46,093 nt of DNA from Oscillibacter sp. (GCA_022652815.1 JALCRR010000014.1:1-46093); one strand, 5' to 3'. Counted from the stretch's first letter, positions 1-9,286 are shown. Program-made: numbers and translations. Notes: generated from the sequence alone by a model not told the origin.

Positions 1-32
1 AATACATAACCCAGACAATCAAGCCATGAGTT

Positions 33-65
33 ACAGCGGGCGGGGCAACTTGCCCCGCCCGCTGT
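33..65 (+). terminator. Intergenic hairpin upstream of sugar ABC ATPase gene
   Basis: A perfect GC-rich inverted repeat (15 bp arms 33-47 and 51-65, loop ACT) is followed by TCTTT. It lies about 45 bp before the start codon of the next gene. It could terminate transcription of the unseen upstream gene. In sugar ABC operons a hairpin here often sits between the abundant binding-protein gene and the transporter genes, giving partial termination or mRNA protection; that role is inference. No upstream coding sequence is long enough in the window to identify. Confidence 0.85.
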
Positions 66-111
66 CTTTGCATCTCAAATGAATCGCAAGAGGAGAAAGG
101 AGGGCGTCACC

Positions 112-1677
112 TTGGCAGACAATATTTTGGAAATGCGGAATATTACCAAGGAGTTTCCCGGCGTGAAGGCACTGAACAATGTTAATTTTAAAGTGCAACG
201 CGGAGAAATTCACGCTTTAGTCGGCGAAAACGGTGCCGGCAAATCTACGCTGATGAACGTGCTCAGCGGCACGTACCCCTTTGGCACCTATTCGGGCCAG
301 ATTATCTATGACGGTCAAGAATGCCAGTTCAAGACCATCCGCGACAGTGAGAAAATCGGTATTGCCATCATTCATCAAGAGCTGGCGCTGGTTCCCGAGC
401 TGTCGATTGGCGAGAACATGTTTCTCGGCAATGAAAGACGCGGAAAATTCGGCATCGACTGGGACGAGACCTACGCACAGGCAGAAAAACATATGAAGCA
501 GGTTGGCCTAAAGGAACGGGCTACGACGCTCATTAAAGATATCGGCACGGGTAAACAGCAGCTGGTGGAAATTGCAAAAGCACTTTCCAAGAATGTCAAG
601 CTGTTGATTCTGGACGAGCCAACATCCTCCCTAAATGAGGAGGATTCCCGGATGCTGCTGGATATGCTGATTCGTTTCAAAAACGAGGGCATGACTTCCA
701 TCATCATCTCCCATAAGATTTCCGAGATTGCCTATGTGGCAGACAAGATTACCGTACTGCGTGACGGTGCCACCATCGAAACCATTGACAACGCGGGCCA
801 CGATATCGACGAGGACCGCATCATCCGCGGCATGGTAGGTCGTGAGCTGACCGACCGTTTCCCTGCACGGGAACGCAGCTGCACCGGCGAACCCATTCTG
901 GAGGTCAATGACTGGTGCGTACACCATCCGGTCTATACGGAAAAAGAAGTTGTCAGCCACGTTTCCTTCCATATTAACAAGGGCGAGATTGTGGGCTTTT
1001 CCGGCTTGCAGGGCGCAGGACGCACCGAGTTGGCACGGTCCCTATTTGGCCACAGCTACGGCACCGGTGTCTCCGGCACCATGAAAATCGGCGGCAAAGA
1101 GGTCCATCTGAAAAACGAACGAGCTGCCATTGAAGCCGGCCTTGCCTATGTCACAGAGGACCGCAAGGACAACGGCTTGGTACTGATTGACAGCATCGCC
1201 ATGAATAACACGATGGCACGTCTGGAAAAGGTTTGCGACAAGCACGGAATTATTGATATCGATCAAGAAAATCGTGTGGCCGAGGAGTACAAAGAAAAGC
1301 TGGAGACCAAAACCCCTACCGTGCAGCAGCATGTGGGCAACCTGTCCGGCGGCAATCAGCAAAAAGTGCTGCTGGCCAAGTGGATGTTCGCCGATCCGGA
1401 TATTTTGATTTTGGATGAACCCACCCGCGGCATCGACGTGGGCGCAAAGTACGAGATCTACTGCATCATGAACGATCTGATTGCACAGGGAAAATCCATT
1501 ATCATGATTTCCTCTGAAATGCCGGAACTTCTGGGCATGTGTGACCGAATCTATGTGATGAACGAGGGACGTCTGGCAGGCGAATTTGCCGCCGAGGACG
1601 CCACGCAGGAGGCCATTATGGCCACGATCCTGCAATCCGATAAAAAAGATGAGAGCAAGGGAGTGCTGCAGGCATGA
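112..1677 (+). CDS. mmsA: Sugar ABC transporter ATP-binding protein (MmsA/XylG type)
   Basis: Cytoplasmic ATPase with two fused nucleotide-binding domains, 521 aa, typical of monosaccharide ABC importers. The first domain has Walker [10 protein letters not shown] (about residues 38-46), the loose signature GTGKQQ and Walker [10 protein letters not shown]. The second has the degenerate P-loop [10 protein letters not shown] usual for this family, an intact LSGGNQQK signature and [13 protein letters not shown] chose the TTG at 112 because AAAGGAGGG (97-103) lies 8 bases before it; the in-frame ATG at 79 lacks such a site. The YPFGTYSG stretch after the first P-loop region is typical of MmsA/GguA and XylG proteins. 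The stop overlaps the permease start by 4 bp, so the two are translationally coupled. The sugar cannot be read from the ATPase. Confidence 0.93.
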   Translation: MADNILEMRNITKEFPGVKALNNVNFKVQRGEIHALVGENGAGKSTLMNVLSGTYPFGTYSGQIIYDGQECQFKTIRDSEKIGIAIIHQELALVPELSIGENMFLGNERRGKFGIDWDETYAQAEKHMKQVGLKERATTLIKDIGTGKQQLVEIAKALSKNVKLLILDEPTSSLNEEDSRMLLDMLIRFKNEGMTSIIISHKISEIAYVADKITVLRDGATIETIDNAGHDIDEDRIIRGMVGRELTDRFPARERSCTGEPILEVNDWCVHHPVYTEKEVVSHVSFHINKGEIVGFSGLQGAGRTELARSLFGHSYGTGVSGTMKIGGKEVHLKNERAAIEAGLAYVTEDRKDNGLVLIDSIAMNNTMARLEKVCDKHGIIDIDQENRVAEEYKEKLETKTPTVQQHVGNLSGGNQQKVLLAKWMFADPDILILDEPTRGIDVGAKYEIYCIMNDLIAQGKSIIMISSEMPELLGMCDRIYVMNEGRLAGEFAAEDATQEAIMATILQSDKKDESKGVLQA

Positions 1678-2891
1678 AAGAAACTGTGAAAGCTGCACCT
1701 GAAACATTGAATGAGCAGAGCACCCGCTTCAGCGCCGGAGCCCTGCTGAAGAAATACACCATGGTTATCGCGCTGGTGGTCGTATTCGCATTTTTCACCG
1801 TGCTGACACGGGGTAAAATGCTGTATGCCCAGAATATTTCCAACCTGCTGCTGCAAAACGCTTACGTGCTGGTCATGGCTTGCGGCATGCTGTTGTGCAT
1901 CCTAACCGGCGGCAACGTGGACTTGAGCGTGGGTTCCACACTGTGTCTGGTGGGCGCCATCGCAGCCCAGCTGCTGTCGAACACCGGAATGAATGCCATT
2001 TTGGTCATTCTGCTTTGCCTGGTGGTAGCTGCCGCGATTGGTATGTGGCAGGGCTTCTGGATCGGCAATATGCACATTCCACCTTTTATCTGCACGTTGG
2101 CGGGCATGTTCCTGTTCCGCGGCCTTGGCCGTGTCGTGCTGGGCTCTAAAACCGTTAGCATTTCCAATCAGACGTTCTTGAACATCTTCACCTCCTACAT
2201 CACCGTGCCCGGACTGGACGGCGGCAAGCTGCACCTGTCCGCACTGATCGTGGGTGTGATTGCAGCGGTGGTGCTGCTGGTTTGCACCGCTACCAGCCGC
2301 GCAAAAAAGGCAAAGAAGGGCTATACTATGGCCTCTGCCGGCAGCGCGTTCGGCAAGGTCATCGTGATTGATGCCCTAATTCTGCTGTACAGCTGGAAGT
2401 TGGCCAGCTACAAGGGCATCCCCGTGATGCTGCTGTGGGTGCTGGGTGTGCTGTTCCTGTACACATTCATTACCTCCAAGACCGCATTTGGCCGCTATTT
2501 CTATGCCGTTGGCGGCAACGAGAAAGCAACCAAGCTCTCTGGCATTGATACCCGTAAGGTTTATTTCGCGGCCTACTGCTCCATGAGCCTTCTGGCCGGT
2601 TTCTCCGGCTTGCTGGTGGCTGCCCGTATCGGCTCCGTCAGTGGCGACACCGGTATGTCCTATGAGATGGACGCCATCGGCGCGTGCTTCATCGGCGGTG
2701 CTTCCGCTTACGGCGGTTCCGGCACGGTGCCGGGCATCGTGGTGGGCGCCATTCTGCTAGGCGTTATCAACCAGGGCATGTCCATCTATGGCTTGGACAA
2801 CAACTGGCAGTACGTCGTCAAGGGCGCTGTGTTGCTGATCGCCGTTATCTTCGACGTGGTTTCCAACCACAAGACCGGCAAGGCCGGCTAA
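1674..2891 (+). CDS. mmsB: Sugar ABC transporter permease (MmsB/XylH type)
   Basis: Inner-membrane permease of a monosaccharide ABC importer, 405 aa, partner of the ATPase just upstream. About ten hydrophobic segments are visible, with the conserved [10 protein letters not shown] motif near the N terminus. The regions [19 protein letters not shown] and [17 protein letters not shown] are typical of the BPD_transp_2 family. A charged RAKKAKKGY insertion in mid-protein is typical of the longer MmsB/XylH permeases and is absent from RbsC-type proteins of about 320 aa. The ATG overlaps the ATPase stop codon (ATGA). The kinase follows after 10 bp, so transport and phosphorylation genes are co-expressed. 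Substrate range is inferred only; the family includes xylose and multiple-monosaccharide transporters. Confidence 0.92.
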   Translation: MKETVKAAPETLNEQSTRFSAGALLKKYTMVIALVVVFAFFTVLTRGKMLYAQNISNLLLQNAYVLVMACGMLLCILTGGNVDLSVGSTLCLVGAIAAQLLSNTGMNAILVILLCLVVAAAIGMWQGFWIGNMHIPPFICTLAGMFLFRGLGRVVLGSKTVSISNQTFLNIFTSYITVPGLDGGKLHLSALIVGVIAAVVLLVCTATSRAKKAKKGYTMASAGSAFGKVIVIDALILLYSWKLASYKGIPVMLLWVLGVLFLYTFITSKTAFGRYFYAVGGNEKATKLSGIDTRKVYFAAYCSMSLLAGFSGLLVAARIGSVSGDTGMSYEMDAIGACFIGGASAYGGSGTVPGIVVGAILLGVINQGMSIYGLDNNWQYVVKGAVLLIAVIFDVVSNHKTGKAG

Positions 2892-2901
2892 GGGGAACAC
2901 G

Positions 2902-4377
2902 ATGCTGTATATCGGTGTTGATCTGGGTACCTCCGCCGTCAAGCTGTTGCTGATGGACGGCGGGGGAGCCATTCAAAAAATTGTATCCCGGGAATATCCC
3001 ATCTCCTTTCCCCACCCCGGCTGGTCGGAGCAAAACCCCGAGGATTGGCTGAAGGCCACGGTTGACGGCATCCGGGAGCTGACAGCAGAGTGCGACAAAT
3101 CGCAGGTGGCCGGCATCGGCTGCGGCGGTCAGATGCACGGGCTGGTGGCGCTGGACAAGGATGACCATGTGCTGCGTCCCGCCATCCTCTGGAATGACGG
3201 CCGCACCACCGAGGAGACCGCGTATCTCAACACAGTCGTTGGCAAGGAGAAGCTCTCCTCCCTAACTGCTAATATTGCCTTTGCCGGGTTTACAGCGCCC
3301 AAGCTGCTGTGGATGAAAGCCCATGAGCCGGAGCTGTTTGCCCGCATCAACAAGATCATGCTGCCCAAGGACTACCTCAACTATATGCTCACCGGTGTGC
3401 ACTGCACGGACGTGTCCGATGCCTCCGGCATGCTGCTCTTTAATGTGAAGAACAAGTGCTGGAGCGCCGAGATGCTGGAAATCTGCGGCATTCGGGAATC
3501 CCAGATGGCGCATATTTATGAAAGCTACCAGACTGTGGGCGTCCTAACGCCCGCCATGGCAAAAACGCTGGGCCTGCCGGAAACCGTGAAGGTCTGCGCC
3601 GGCGCCGGTGACAATGCCGCAGCGGCGGTGGGAACTGCCACTGTCGGCGACGGACGGTGCAACCTCTCTCTGGGCACCTCCGGCACCATCTTCATCTCCA
3701 GCAGAAAATTTGGCGTAGACCCCCACAATGCGCTGCACGCCTTCGCCCACGCCGATGGAAACTATCATCTGATGGGCTGCATGCTCTCCGCCGCCTCCTG
3801 CAACAAATGGTGGATGGAGGAAGTCCTGCACACGCAGGCATACGGCGATGAGCAGTCCGGTATTACACCGGAGAAGCTGGGGCACGACCATGTGTTCTTC
3901 CTGCCCTATCTGATGGGCGAACGCTCACCCCACAATGATCCGGCGGCAAGAGGAACCTTCATCGGTTTGACGATGGACTCCAGCCGCACGGATATGACCC
4001 AGGCGGTTTTGGAGGGCGTGGCGTTCGGCATGCGGGATTCGCTGGAAGTTGCCCGTTCGCTGGGCATCGACATCACCCGCAGCAAAATCTGCGGCGGCGG
4101 CGCCAAGAGCCCGCTGTGGCGGCAGATTTTTGCCAACGTACTGAATCTGGACATTGACACCGTGGAAACGGAGGAGGGTCCCGGTTACGGCGGCGCCATT
4201 CTGGCGGCTGTTGCCTGCGGTGAATATCCGGATGTGGAAACGGCAGCGGACGCACTGGTTCGGGTGACCGACACGGTTCATCCCGACCCGGAGATCGCCG
4301 CCCGCTATGAGGCACAATACCGGAAATTCCGGCAGATTTATCCCGCAGTCAAGGCGCTGTTCCCCACACTGCAATAA
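2902..4377 (+). CDS. xylB: Xylulokinase-like FGGY carbohydrate kinase
   Basis: 491 aa cytoplasmic ATP-dependent ketose kinase. The N terminus IGVDLGTSAVK is the phosphate-binding motif of the FGGY/ASKHA fold. CGGQMHGLVAL and PAILWNDGRT are hallmarks of xylulokinases, and GAGDNAAAAVG plus NLSLGTSGTIF form the second-domain ATP site. GKFGGGAK-type loop residues appear as KICGGGAKSPLWRQ near the C terminus. It follows the permease by 10 bp and precedes genes for a fucose/arabinose isomerase-like enzyme, so it probably phosphorylates the ketose which that enzyme makes. In FGGY kinases the exact sugar (xylulose, ribulose, fuculose or similar) is hard to infer from sequence, so the symbol reflects the closest motif match. 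Confidence 0.85.
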   Translation: MLYIGVDLGTSAVKLLLMDGGGAIQKIVSREYPISFPHPGWSEQNPEDWLKATVDGIRELTAECDKSQVAGIGCGGQMHGLVALDKDDHVLRPAILWNDGRTTEETAYLNTVVGKEKLSSLTANIAFAGFTAPKLLWMKAHEPELFARINKIMLPKDYLNYMLTGVHCTDVSDASGMLLFNVKNKCWSAEMLEICGIRESQMAHIYESYQTVGVLTPAMAKTLGLPETVKVCAGAGDNAAAAVGTATVGDGRCNLSLGTSGTIFISSRKFGVDPHNALHAFAHADGNYHLMGCMLSAASCNKWWMEEVLHTQAYGDEQSGITPEKLGHDHVFFLPYLMGERSPHNDPAARGTFIGLTMDSSRTDMTQAVLEGVAFGMRDSLEVARSLGIDITRSKICGGGAKSPLWRQIFANVLNLDIDTVETEEGPGYGGAILAAVACGEYPDVETAADALVRVTDTVHPDPEIAARYEAQYRKFRQIYPAVKALFPTLQ

Positions 4378-4386
4378 GGAGCAACT

Positions 4387-4644
4387 ATGAAAGCAAACAC
4401 CAAGCACAGTTCACCGAAAAAGAAGCAGGCAAATCTCCACGCCACGTTTCGCGGGGTAGTGTCGCTGTATCTTTTATACCTAGCTGTCCAGACGGTGAAG
4501 GGCGTCTACGGCGGCTCCACCACCATGCCGGTATGGATCGGCTGGGTGATGGGCGTCATCTTCGCCGGAGCCGCCATCGGATTTGGCGTTTACACCTGGC
4601 GGCAGTACCGCAAGGAGACCGCCGGGGCAGAAGACTCCGATTGA
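4387..4644 (+). CDS. Small two-TM membrane protein, unknown function
   Basis: 85 aa protein with a lysine-rich N terminus followed by two hydrophobic segments (about residues 20-36 and 46-66) and an acidic tail, so probably an integral membrane protein with both ends in the cytoplasm. The ATG at 4387 follows the kinase stop by 9 bp with AAGGAGC just upstream. The stop overlaps the TTG start of the next gene by 4 bp. I do not recognise the family. Its place between a sugar kinase and a YczE-type membrane protein suggests an accessory role in this operon, but no function can be assigned. Confidence 0.8.
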   Translation: MKANTKHSSPKKKQANLHATFRGVVSLYLLYLAVQTVKGVYGGSTTMPVWIGWVMGVIFAGAAIGFGVYTWRQYRKETAGAEDSD

Positions 4645-5306
4645 AGCTGCATTTGAAGGAGAAGACCGTCCGAATCGGACTGCTTTTGGTGGGGCTTTGC
4701 GTGGCGCATTTCGGCGTGACGCTGTTTCTGTTGAGCAATTTGGGCAGTGACCCCTTCAACGTGCTGATTCAAGGACTTACCCGCATGGTGCCGTGGCCGG
4801 CGTGGCTGGCGATGACCCATGGGCGGGTGCATCTGGCGGTTTCCGTGCTGATCGTGGCGGTGCTGCTGATGGTAGACCGTCCCCAAATTCGGATTGGCAC
4901 CTTGGTTTGCATGGCGCTTGGCGGCCCGATTATTGACGTGTTTACCGCCCTACTGACCCCCGTGATTCATGCCGGACTGCCGCTTGCAATCCGCATTACG
5001 GTATTGGCGGCAGGCTGCGTGATTCTGGCTTTTGGCATGACGGTGGTCATTTGCTCGGAAGCCGGCACCGGTCCCAATGATTTGGTGGCAGTGGTCATCA
5101 GCGAGAAAAGCGGAAAACCCTTTGGCATCGTCCGTATGTGTACCGATCTTGCGTTTGCCGCCGTTGGCTTTCTGCTGGGTGGAACGGTGGGACTGGGCAC
5201 GGTGATCTGTGCGCTTTTGGTGGGCCCGGTGGCGCAGACGTTTATGCCCATCAGCCGGAAAATCTGCACCGTCTGTGTCAAGAAATATCAAAAAGTGGAA
5301 AGGTGA
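4641..5306 (+). CDS. YczE/YitT-type integral membrane protein
   Basis: 221 aa with five or six hydrophobic segments. The pattern GVTLFLLSNLGSDPFNVLIQGL near the N terminus and SEAGTGPNDLVAVVIS in the middle match the repeated G-x-P/N-D motifs of the YczE/YyaS/YitT membrane protein family, whose function is not settled. The start is probably TTG at 4641, giving a 4-base TTGA overlap with the preceding stop; the reading frame is open further upstream, but those starts lie deep inside the previous gene. No strong ribosome site is seen, consistent with translational coupling. It is embedded in the sugar operon, so it may help with uptake or export of the sugar, which is inference. Confidence 0.78.
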   Translation: MKLHLKEKTVRIGLLLVGLCVAHFGVTLFLLSNLGSDPFNVLIQGLTRMVPWPAWLAMTHGRVHLAVSVLIVAVLLMVDRPQIRIGTLVCMALGGPIIDVFTALLTPVIHAGLPLAIRITVLAAGCVILAFGMTVVICSEAGTGPNDLVAVVISEKSGKPFGIVRMCTDLAFAAVGFLLGGTVGLGTVICALLVGPVAQTFMPISRKICTVCVKKYQKVER

Positions 5307-5310
5307 TTCC

Positions 5311-5952
5311 ATGAAAATTACTTCTGTCAATGCGCCGGAGTTTGCTCGCTATGGCAAAGTGCTGACCGGCTATGATACCGCACAACTGCTGCATACGCTG
5401 GAAACCGAAACGCCGTTGCCGGAGGGCGTAGAGTACGTTCCCTCTCAGCCCTCACTGGAGGCACTGCCCATTGCCGGGCTTCTACGGGACAATGCCTACG
5501 GCGGCATGCCCATCCAGTTGGGCTGGTGCAACGGCCACAATACAAAGCTCAACTGCCTGGAATACCACCGGGACAGCGAGATCAACATCGGCACGCAGGA
5601 TTTCATTTTGCTGGTAGCCAGTCTGGATGATCTGGTGGACGGGAGACTGGACACCTCGAAAGTGCGGGCATTTCTGGCGCCGGCCGGTGCCGTGGTGGAG
5701 GTCTATGCCACCACGCTGCACTATGCGCCCTGCGGCGCGAAACGCGGACAAGGCTTCCGGGTTCTGGTGGTACTGCCCCGGGGAACGAATGGCCCCAAGC
5801 CCGCGATGACGCCGCTGCCCGGTAATGCCGAGGATGGAAGGCTGTGGGCGTGCAACAAGTGGCTGCTGGCCCATGCCTTGAGCAGCGAAGCTGCTCAAGG
5901 CGCCGTTGTGGCGCTGGATGGGATCAATTTTGATATCTCCGCCGATCTTTAA
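5311..5952 (+). CDS. DUF4867 family protein
   Basis: 213 aa, soluble. The ATG at 5311 is preceded by GAAAGGTG. The protein looks like a cupin-type fold: the segment CLEYHRDSEINIG has the H-x-S-E pattern expected on a metal-binding beta strand, and the C-terminal half (EVYATTLHYAPCG, FRVLVVLPRG) resembles a sugar-binding cupin. This agrees with DUF4867, a family I associate with Firmicute sugar operons. It may be a mutarotase or a lyxose/ketose isomerase-like enzyme acting on the imported sugar, but there is no direct evidence. It lies 4 bp after the YczE-like gene and 30 bp before the isomerase-like gene. Confidence 0.75.
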   Translation: MKITSVNAPEFARYGKVLTGYDTAQLLHTLETETPLPEGVEYVPSQPSLEALPIAGLLRDNAYGGMPIQLGWCNGHNTKLNCLEYHRDSEINIGTQDFILLVASLDDLVDGRLDTSKVRAFLAPAGAVVEVYATTLHYAPCGAKRGQGFRVLVVLPRGTNGPKPAMTPLPGNAEDGRLWACNKWLLAHALSSEAAQGAVVALDGINFDISADL

Positions 5953-5982
5953 TCGATTGTATAAAGAAAGAGGTGTAATGAA

Positions 5983-7473
5983 ATGTTACATAATATTCCC
6001 GAGGTAAAACTCGGCATTATTGCAGTCTCCAGAGACTGCTTCATCGTTTCCTTGTCCGAGCGCCGCAGAGCTGCCATTGTGGCCGCCTGCCAGGCGAAGG
6101 GAATGGACATGGTGGAATGCAAAACCACCGTGGAAAACGAGCTGGATATGCTCAAGGCAGTGTCCGAGGTCAAGGCCGCGGGCTGCAATGCGCTGGTGGT
6201 GTTTTTGGGCAACTTTGGCCCCGAGACGCCGGAGACGCTGATTGCCAAGAATTTTGACGGCCCCGTCATGTACGTGGCGGCAGCCGAGGAATCCGGCAAG
6301 GATCTGATCAACGGCCGCGGCGACGCCTTCTGCGGCATGCTCAACTGTTCTTACAACCTGGGCATGCGTCATCTCAAGGCGTTCATTCCCGAGTATCCCG
6401 TGGGCACTGCCGAGGATATTGCCCGCATGGTGGCGGAATTCAAGCCCGTTGCCTGCGCCTTGATCGGACTGGCCGGTCTGAAGATCATCACCTTTGGCCC
6501 CCGCCCCCAGGATTTCTTTGCCTGCAACGCCCCCATCAAGGGACTCTATGAGCTGGGCGTCGAGATAGAGGAGAACTCCGAGCTGGATCTTCTGGTTGCC
6601 TACAAGGCGCACAAGGACGATCCCCGCATCCTCGACGTCTGCGCCGATATGGCCAAGGAAATGGGCGAGGGCTGCTACTATCCCGAGATGAGCCAGCGCA
6701 TGGCACAGCTGGAGCTGACGCTGCTGGACTGGGCGGAGGCCCACAAGGGCGCCCGCAAGTATGTGGCGTTTGCCGACAAGTGCTGGCCCGCCTTCCCGGA
6801 GGCCTTCGGCTTCGAGCCCTGCTATGTCAACTCCCGTCTGGTGAGCCGCGGCATCCCCGTGTCCTGCGAGGTGGATATTTACGGCGCACTGAGCGAGTAC
6901 ATCGGCATGTGCGTCTCCGGCGACACCGTGACGCTGCTGGACATCAACAACTCCGTCCCCGCAGATCTGTATCACGAGGACATCGAGGGCAAGTTCCCCT
7001 ACGCACTGACCGATACCTTCATGGGCTTCCACTGCGGCAACACGCCGTCGTGCAAGCTGTGCAGCGACCGCGCTGTGAAATATCAGCTCATTCAGCACCG
7101 TCTGCTGGAACCGAAGGACTCCGAGCCGGACTTTACCCGCGGCACGCTGGAGGGCGACATCGCTGCCTCCCAGATCACGTTCTATCGCCTGCAGTGCGAC
7201 TCTGAGGGCAAGCTGCGTTCCTACATCGCCCAGGGCGAAGTTTTGCCGGTCAAGACCCGCTCCTTCGGCGGCATCGGCGCGTTTGCCATCCCCGAAATGG
7301 GCCGGTTCTACCGCCATGTGCTGATTCAAAAGCGCTATCCGCACCACGGCGCGGTGGCGTTCGGTCATTACGGAAAGGCACTCTTTGAGGTCATGAAGTT
7401 CCTGGGCGTGGAGGACATTGCCTACAATCAGCCCAAGTCTTTGCCCTATCCCACCGAGAACCCGTTTGCTTGA
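5983..7473 (+). CDS. L-fucose/L-arabinose isomerase-like protein
   Basis: 496 aa cytoplasmic enzyme expected to interconvert an aldose and a ketose with a divalent metal. The N-terminal half has the Rossmann-like segments ALVVFLGNFGPETPE and VACALIGLAGLK seen in the fucose/arabinose isomerase superfamily. The middle part SCEVDIYGALSEYIG and LLDINNS resembles the metal-binding acid region, and the C-terminal YPHHGAVAFGHYGK supplies conserved histidines. It is not a classical FucI or AraA; these relatives are usually annotated fucose isomerase-like. Its ribosome site is AAAGAGG 10 bases before ATG. With the xylulokinase-like gene it makes an isomerase-kinase pair, so it probably makes the ketose that the kinase phosphorylates. 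The actual sugar is unknown. Confidence 0.82.
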   Translation: MLHNIPEVKLGIIAVSRDCFIVSLSERRRAAIVAACQAKGMDMVECKTTVENELDMLKAVSEVKAAGCNALVVFLGNFGPETPETLIAKNFDGPVMYVAAAEESGKDLINGRGDAFCGMLNCSYNLGMRHLKAFIPEYPVGTAEDIARMVAEFKPVACALIGLAGLKIITFGPRPQDFFACNAPIKGLYELGVEIEENSELDLLVAYKAHKDDPRILDVCADMAKEMGEGCYYPEMSQRMAQLELTLLDWAEAHKGARKYVAFADKCWPAFPEAFGFEPCYVNSRLVSRGIPVSCEVDIYGALSEYIGMCVSGDTVTLLDINNSVPADLYHEDIEGKFPYALTDTFMGFHCGNTPSCKLCSDRAVKYQLIQHRLLEPKDSEPDFTRGTLEGDIAASQITFYRLQCDSEGKLRSYIAQGEVLPVKTRSFGGIGAFAIPEMGRFYRHVLIQKRYPHHGAVAFGHYGKALFEVMKFLGVEDIAYNQPKSLPYPTENPFA

Positions 7474-7500
7474 TTTCAATACGGTTTGGGAGGCTTTTTC

Positions 7501-7920
7501 ATGCTTGAGCAGGTGAGACAGCTGTATCAGGATTATCTGATCCGGTGCGCCAAGCTGGAGCGGGAGCGCCAGCCGGGAGACGGCTTGCTGGGTATGGGTT
7601 CCAGTCCGGACAAGGACCCGTGCCATGACGCCTTTTCCGAAAGTCTTGCGCAGCTGCTGTCCGAGGACGCCCAAAGCGCCTCATCAGGCGAAGCCTTTCG
7701 GATTCTGGAGTATATGTTCCAGGCACCCCTTGGGCATCGAGACGAGCAGCTGGCTTATTGGATGCTGCTGGCCGTTCACGGCCTGACCATGAATTTGATT
7801 GGCTGCCTGGATTCCCGTGACGCAGCCAAATTGCTTGCCCACTATCGGGAGGACTATCCCCGCTTTGAGCGCCTCCCGGTGCAGAAAAAGGTACTGGCTG
7901 CGCTAAAAATCCGGATTTAA
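7501..7920 (+). CDS. Conserved hypothetical, last gene of sugar operon
   Basis: 139 aa soluble, mostly helical protein that I do not recognise. ATG 7501 was chosen because GGGAGG at 7488-7493 lies 7 bases before it; an in-frame TTG at 7486 overlaps that site. It begins 27 bp after the isomerase-like gene and ends about 30 bp before a strong hairpin, so it is probably the last gene of the operon. No transmembrane segment, signal peptide or clear cofactor motif is visible. The mid-region GDGLLGMGSSPDKDPCHDAF is glycine- and aspartate-rich and could be a loop. No function is claimed. Confidence 0.75.
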   Translation: MLEQVRQLYQDYLIRCAKLERERQPGDGLLGMGSSPDKDPCHDAFSESLAQLLSEDAQSASSGEAFRILEYMFQAPLGHRDEQLAYWMLLAVHGLTMNLIGCLDSRDAAKLLAHYREDYPRFERLPVQKKVLAALKIRI

Positions 7921-7951
7921 TAACCAATTCTTCTTTCTTCCATCCTCTTGT

Positions 7952-8002
7952 GGAAATCGCCGCAGATGTGAAATGACATTCTCACATCTGCGGCGATTTT
8001 CC
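7952..8002. terminator. Bidirectional rho-independent terminator
   Basis: Inverted repeat with 18 bp perfect arms (7954-7971 and 7982-7999) around a 10-base loop; the T run is within and after the 3' arm. It lies between the convergent sugar operon and the cysteine desulfurase-like gene and can serve both strands. Confidence 0.88.
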
Positions 8003-8060
8003 ATGTGTTTTACTGAAACAGTACCGGGATTGCACAGCATCCAAAAATATGCTATTCTTT

Positions 8061-9221
8061 TTATAGAATAACGGATGCCTCTGCAATCTGCGAAATGGCA
8101 TGAACTGCCTGCTGAATTTCCTCCGGCGAGTTGGCAAAGCCGATGGAAAAACGCACGGTTCCTTCCGGAAAGGTTCCCAGCGTTTTGTGGGCCGAGGGAG
8201 CGCAGTGTAGCCCGCATCGGGTGAGGATCCCAAATTCGGATTCCAGCCGGGCAGCGGCCTGCGCATTGTCGCAGGTTTCAAAGTCCACCGAGAGTACGCC
8301 CACGCGCTGCTCTGTGCCGTGCTTTCCGCATACGCGGATTCCGTGAATGCCTTCAAGTCCGTGCAAAAACTGCCCGGTCAGATTTTTTTCGTGGGCAGAC
8401 AGAGCGTCGATTCCGGTTTCTTCAACAAAGGCCAGCGCTTTCTCCCAGCCGTAAATCCCCGGCAGATTGGGTGTGCCGGACTCAAATCGGTCCGGCAGAT
8501 AGGGGGGGAGCAGCTCACTGTCTGACGCGCTCCCCGTTCCACCGGCCAGAAGGGGCGTCAGCGCATCGGCAAATTCCCGGGTTACCAGCAGCGCACCGAT
8601 TCCGGACGGACCCAGCAGCCCCTTGTGCCCAGGTACCGCCAGTGCGGAAAGGCCAAACGCCTTGAAATCCACCGGGCAATGGCCTGCCGTCTGGGCTGCA
8701 TCCAGCACGAATGCAATTCCGTGGCGCGCGCAGATTTTGCCCACTGCCGCTGCATCCTGCACCGTTCCGCACACGTTGGAGCCGTGGACCAGAACCAGCA
8801 GCCGCGTGTTCGGTCGAATCAGCGGCTCGATGCGCTGCAAGTCAAGGGCGCCGTCGATCCCGCAGGGAATCCGGTCAAAGGACACGCCCCGCTGCGCCAG
8901 CATTTGCAGCGGACGCATCACGGCGTTATGCTCCATGGAGCTGACCAGACAATGATCACCCGGACGCAGATAACCGAAAATCGCTTGATTCAGCGCCGCT
9001 GTTGCCCCTGCGGTCAGCAGGACCTGAGTTGGCGATTCGGGGAAGTTGAAAATCCGAGCCAGACGCTCCCGAAGTTGCAGCTCCACAAGGCCGGCATCCT
9101 GTGCCCGGGCATAGACGGAGCGGTTTACCGGTGCACCGATAAGATCCAGATATTCTTTCATGCGGTCGCTGACGCCCTGCGGCTTGGGGTAAGAGGTCGC
9201 GGCATTGTCCAGATAAATCAT
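8061..9221 (-). CDS. Cysteine desulfurase-like aminotransferase class V (selenium cluster)
   Basis: 386 aa PLP enzyme. The start MIYLDNAATSYPKP and the LTAGATAALNQAI segment are typical of the NifS/SufS superfamily. The PLP lysine lies in VPGHKGLLGPSG, the cofactor histidine in SMEHNAV and the aspartate in VLDAAQTAGH. The loop LTRCGLHCAPSAHK near residue 340 carries the presumed catalytic cysteine. It probably abstracts sulfur or selenium from cysteine or selenocysteine and passes it to a carrier protein. The ribosome site GAGGGG lies 8 bases from ATG. It is divergent from a LysR gene and near yedE, tusA-like and DUF3343 genes; this subfamily (the am_tr_V group) commonly occurs in that selenium-related neighbourhood. 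An Isc/Suf assembly role is less likely because no scaffold gene is adjacent. Confidence 0.9.
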   Translation of the reverse strand: MIYLDNAATSYPKPQGVSDRMKEYLDLIGAPVNRSVYARAQDAGLVELQLRERLARIFNFPESPTQVLLTAGATAALNQAIFGYLRPGDHCLVSSMEHNAVMRPLQMLAQRGVSFDRIPCGIDGALDLQRIEPLIRPNTRLLVLVHGSNVCGTVQDAAAVGKICARHGIAFVLDAAQTAGHCPVDFKAFGLSALAVPGHKGLLGPSGIGALLVTREFADALTPLLAGGTGSASDSELLPPYLPDRFESGTPNLPGIYGWEKALAFVEETGIDALSAHEKNLTGQFLHGLEGIHGIRVCGKHGTEQRVGVLSVDFETCDNAQAAARLESEFGILTRCGLHCAPSAHKTLGTFPEGTVRFSIGFANSPEEIQQAVHAISQIAEASVIL

Positions 9222-9257
9222 GAGGCAGTCCCCTCCATGCGAAATTGCTTTTGCCCA

Positions 9258-9286
9258 ATTATAGCAAGGACGGCGGGGAAAGTAAA
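9258..9286 (-). promoter_or_regulatory. Sigma-A promoter for desulfurase-like gene, with TTGC/GCAA dyad
   Basis: On the minus strand TTTACT (9281-9286) is followed, after 17 bp, by a perfect TATAAT (9258-9263), about 37 bases before the start codon. A small dyad TTGC-N9-GCAA (9251-9267) overlaps the -10 box and could be a binding site for the divergent LysR regulator; that link is inference. Confidence 0.65.

Noticed and set aside
1-9. Possible last codons and stop (AAT ACA TAA) of an upstream gene
   Set aside because: Two codons are too few to assign a gene.
5986-7674. Long minus-strand open frame (562 codons)
   Set aside because: It is the antisense of the isomerase-like gene, with no ribosome site and no recognisable motif.
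8053-8070. TATTCT-N6-AGAATA palindrome at the end of the desulfurase-like gene
   Set aside because: Short, AT-rich and overlaps the stop codon; the stronger hairpin at 7952 is a better terminator.
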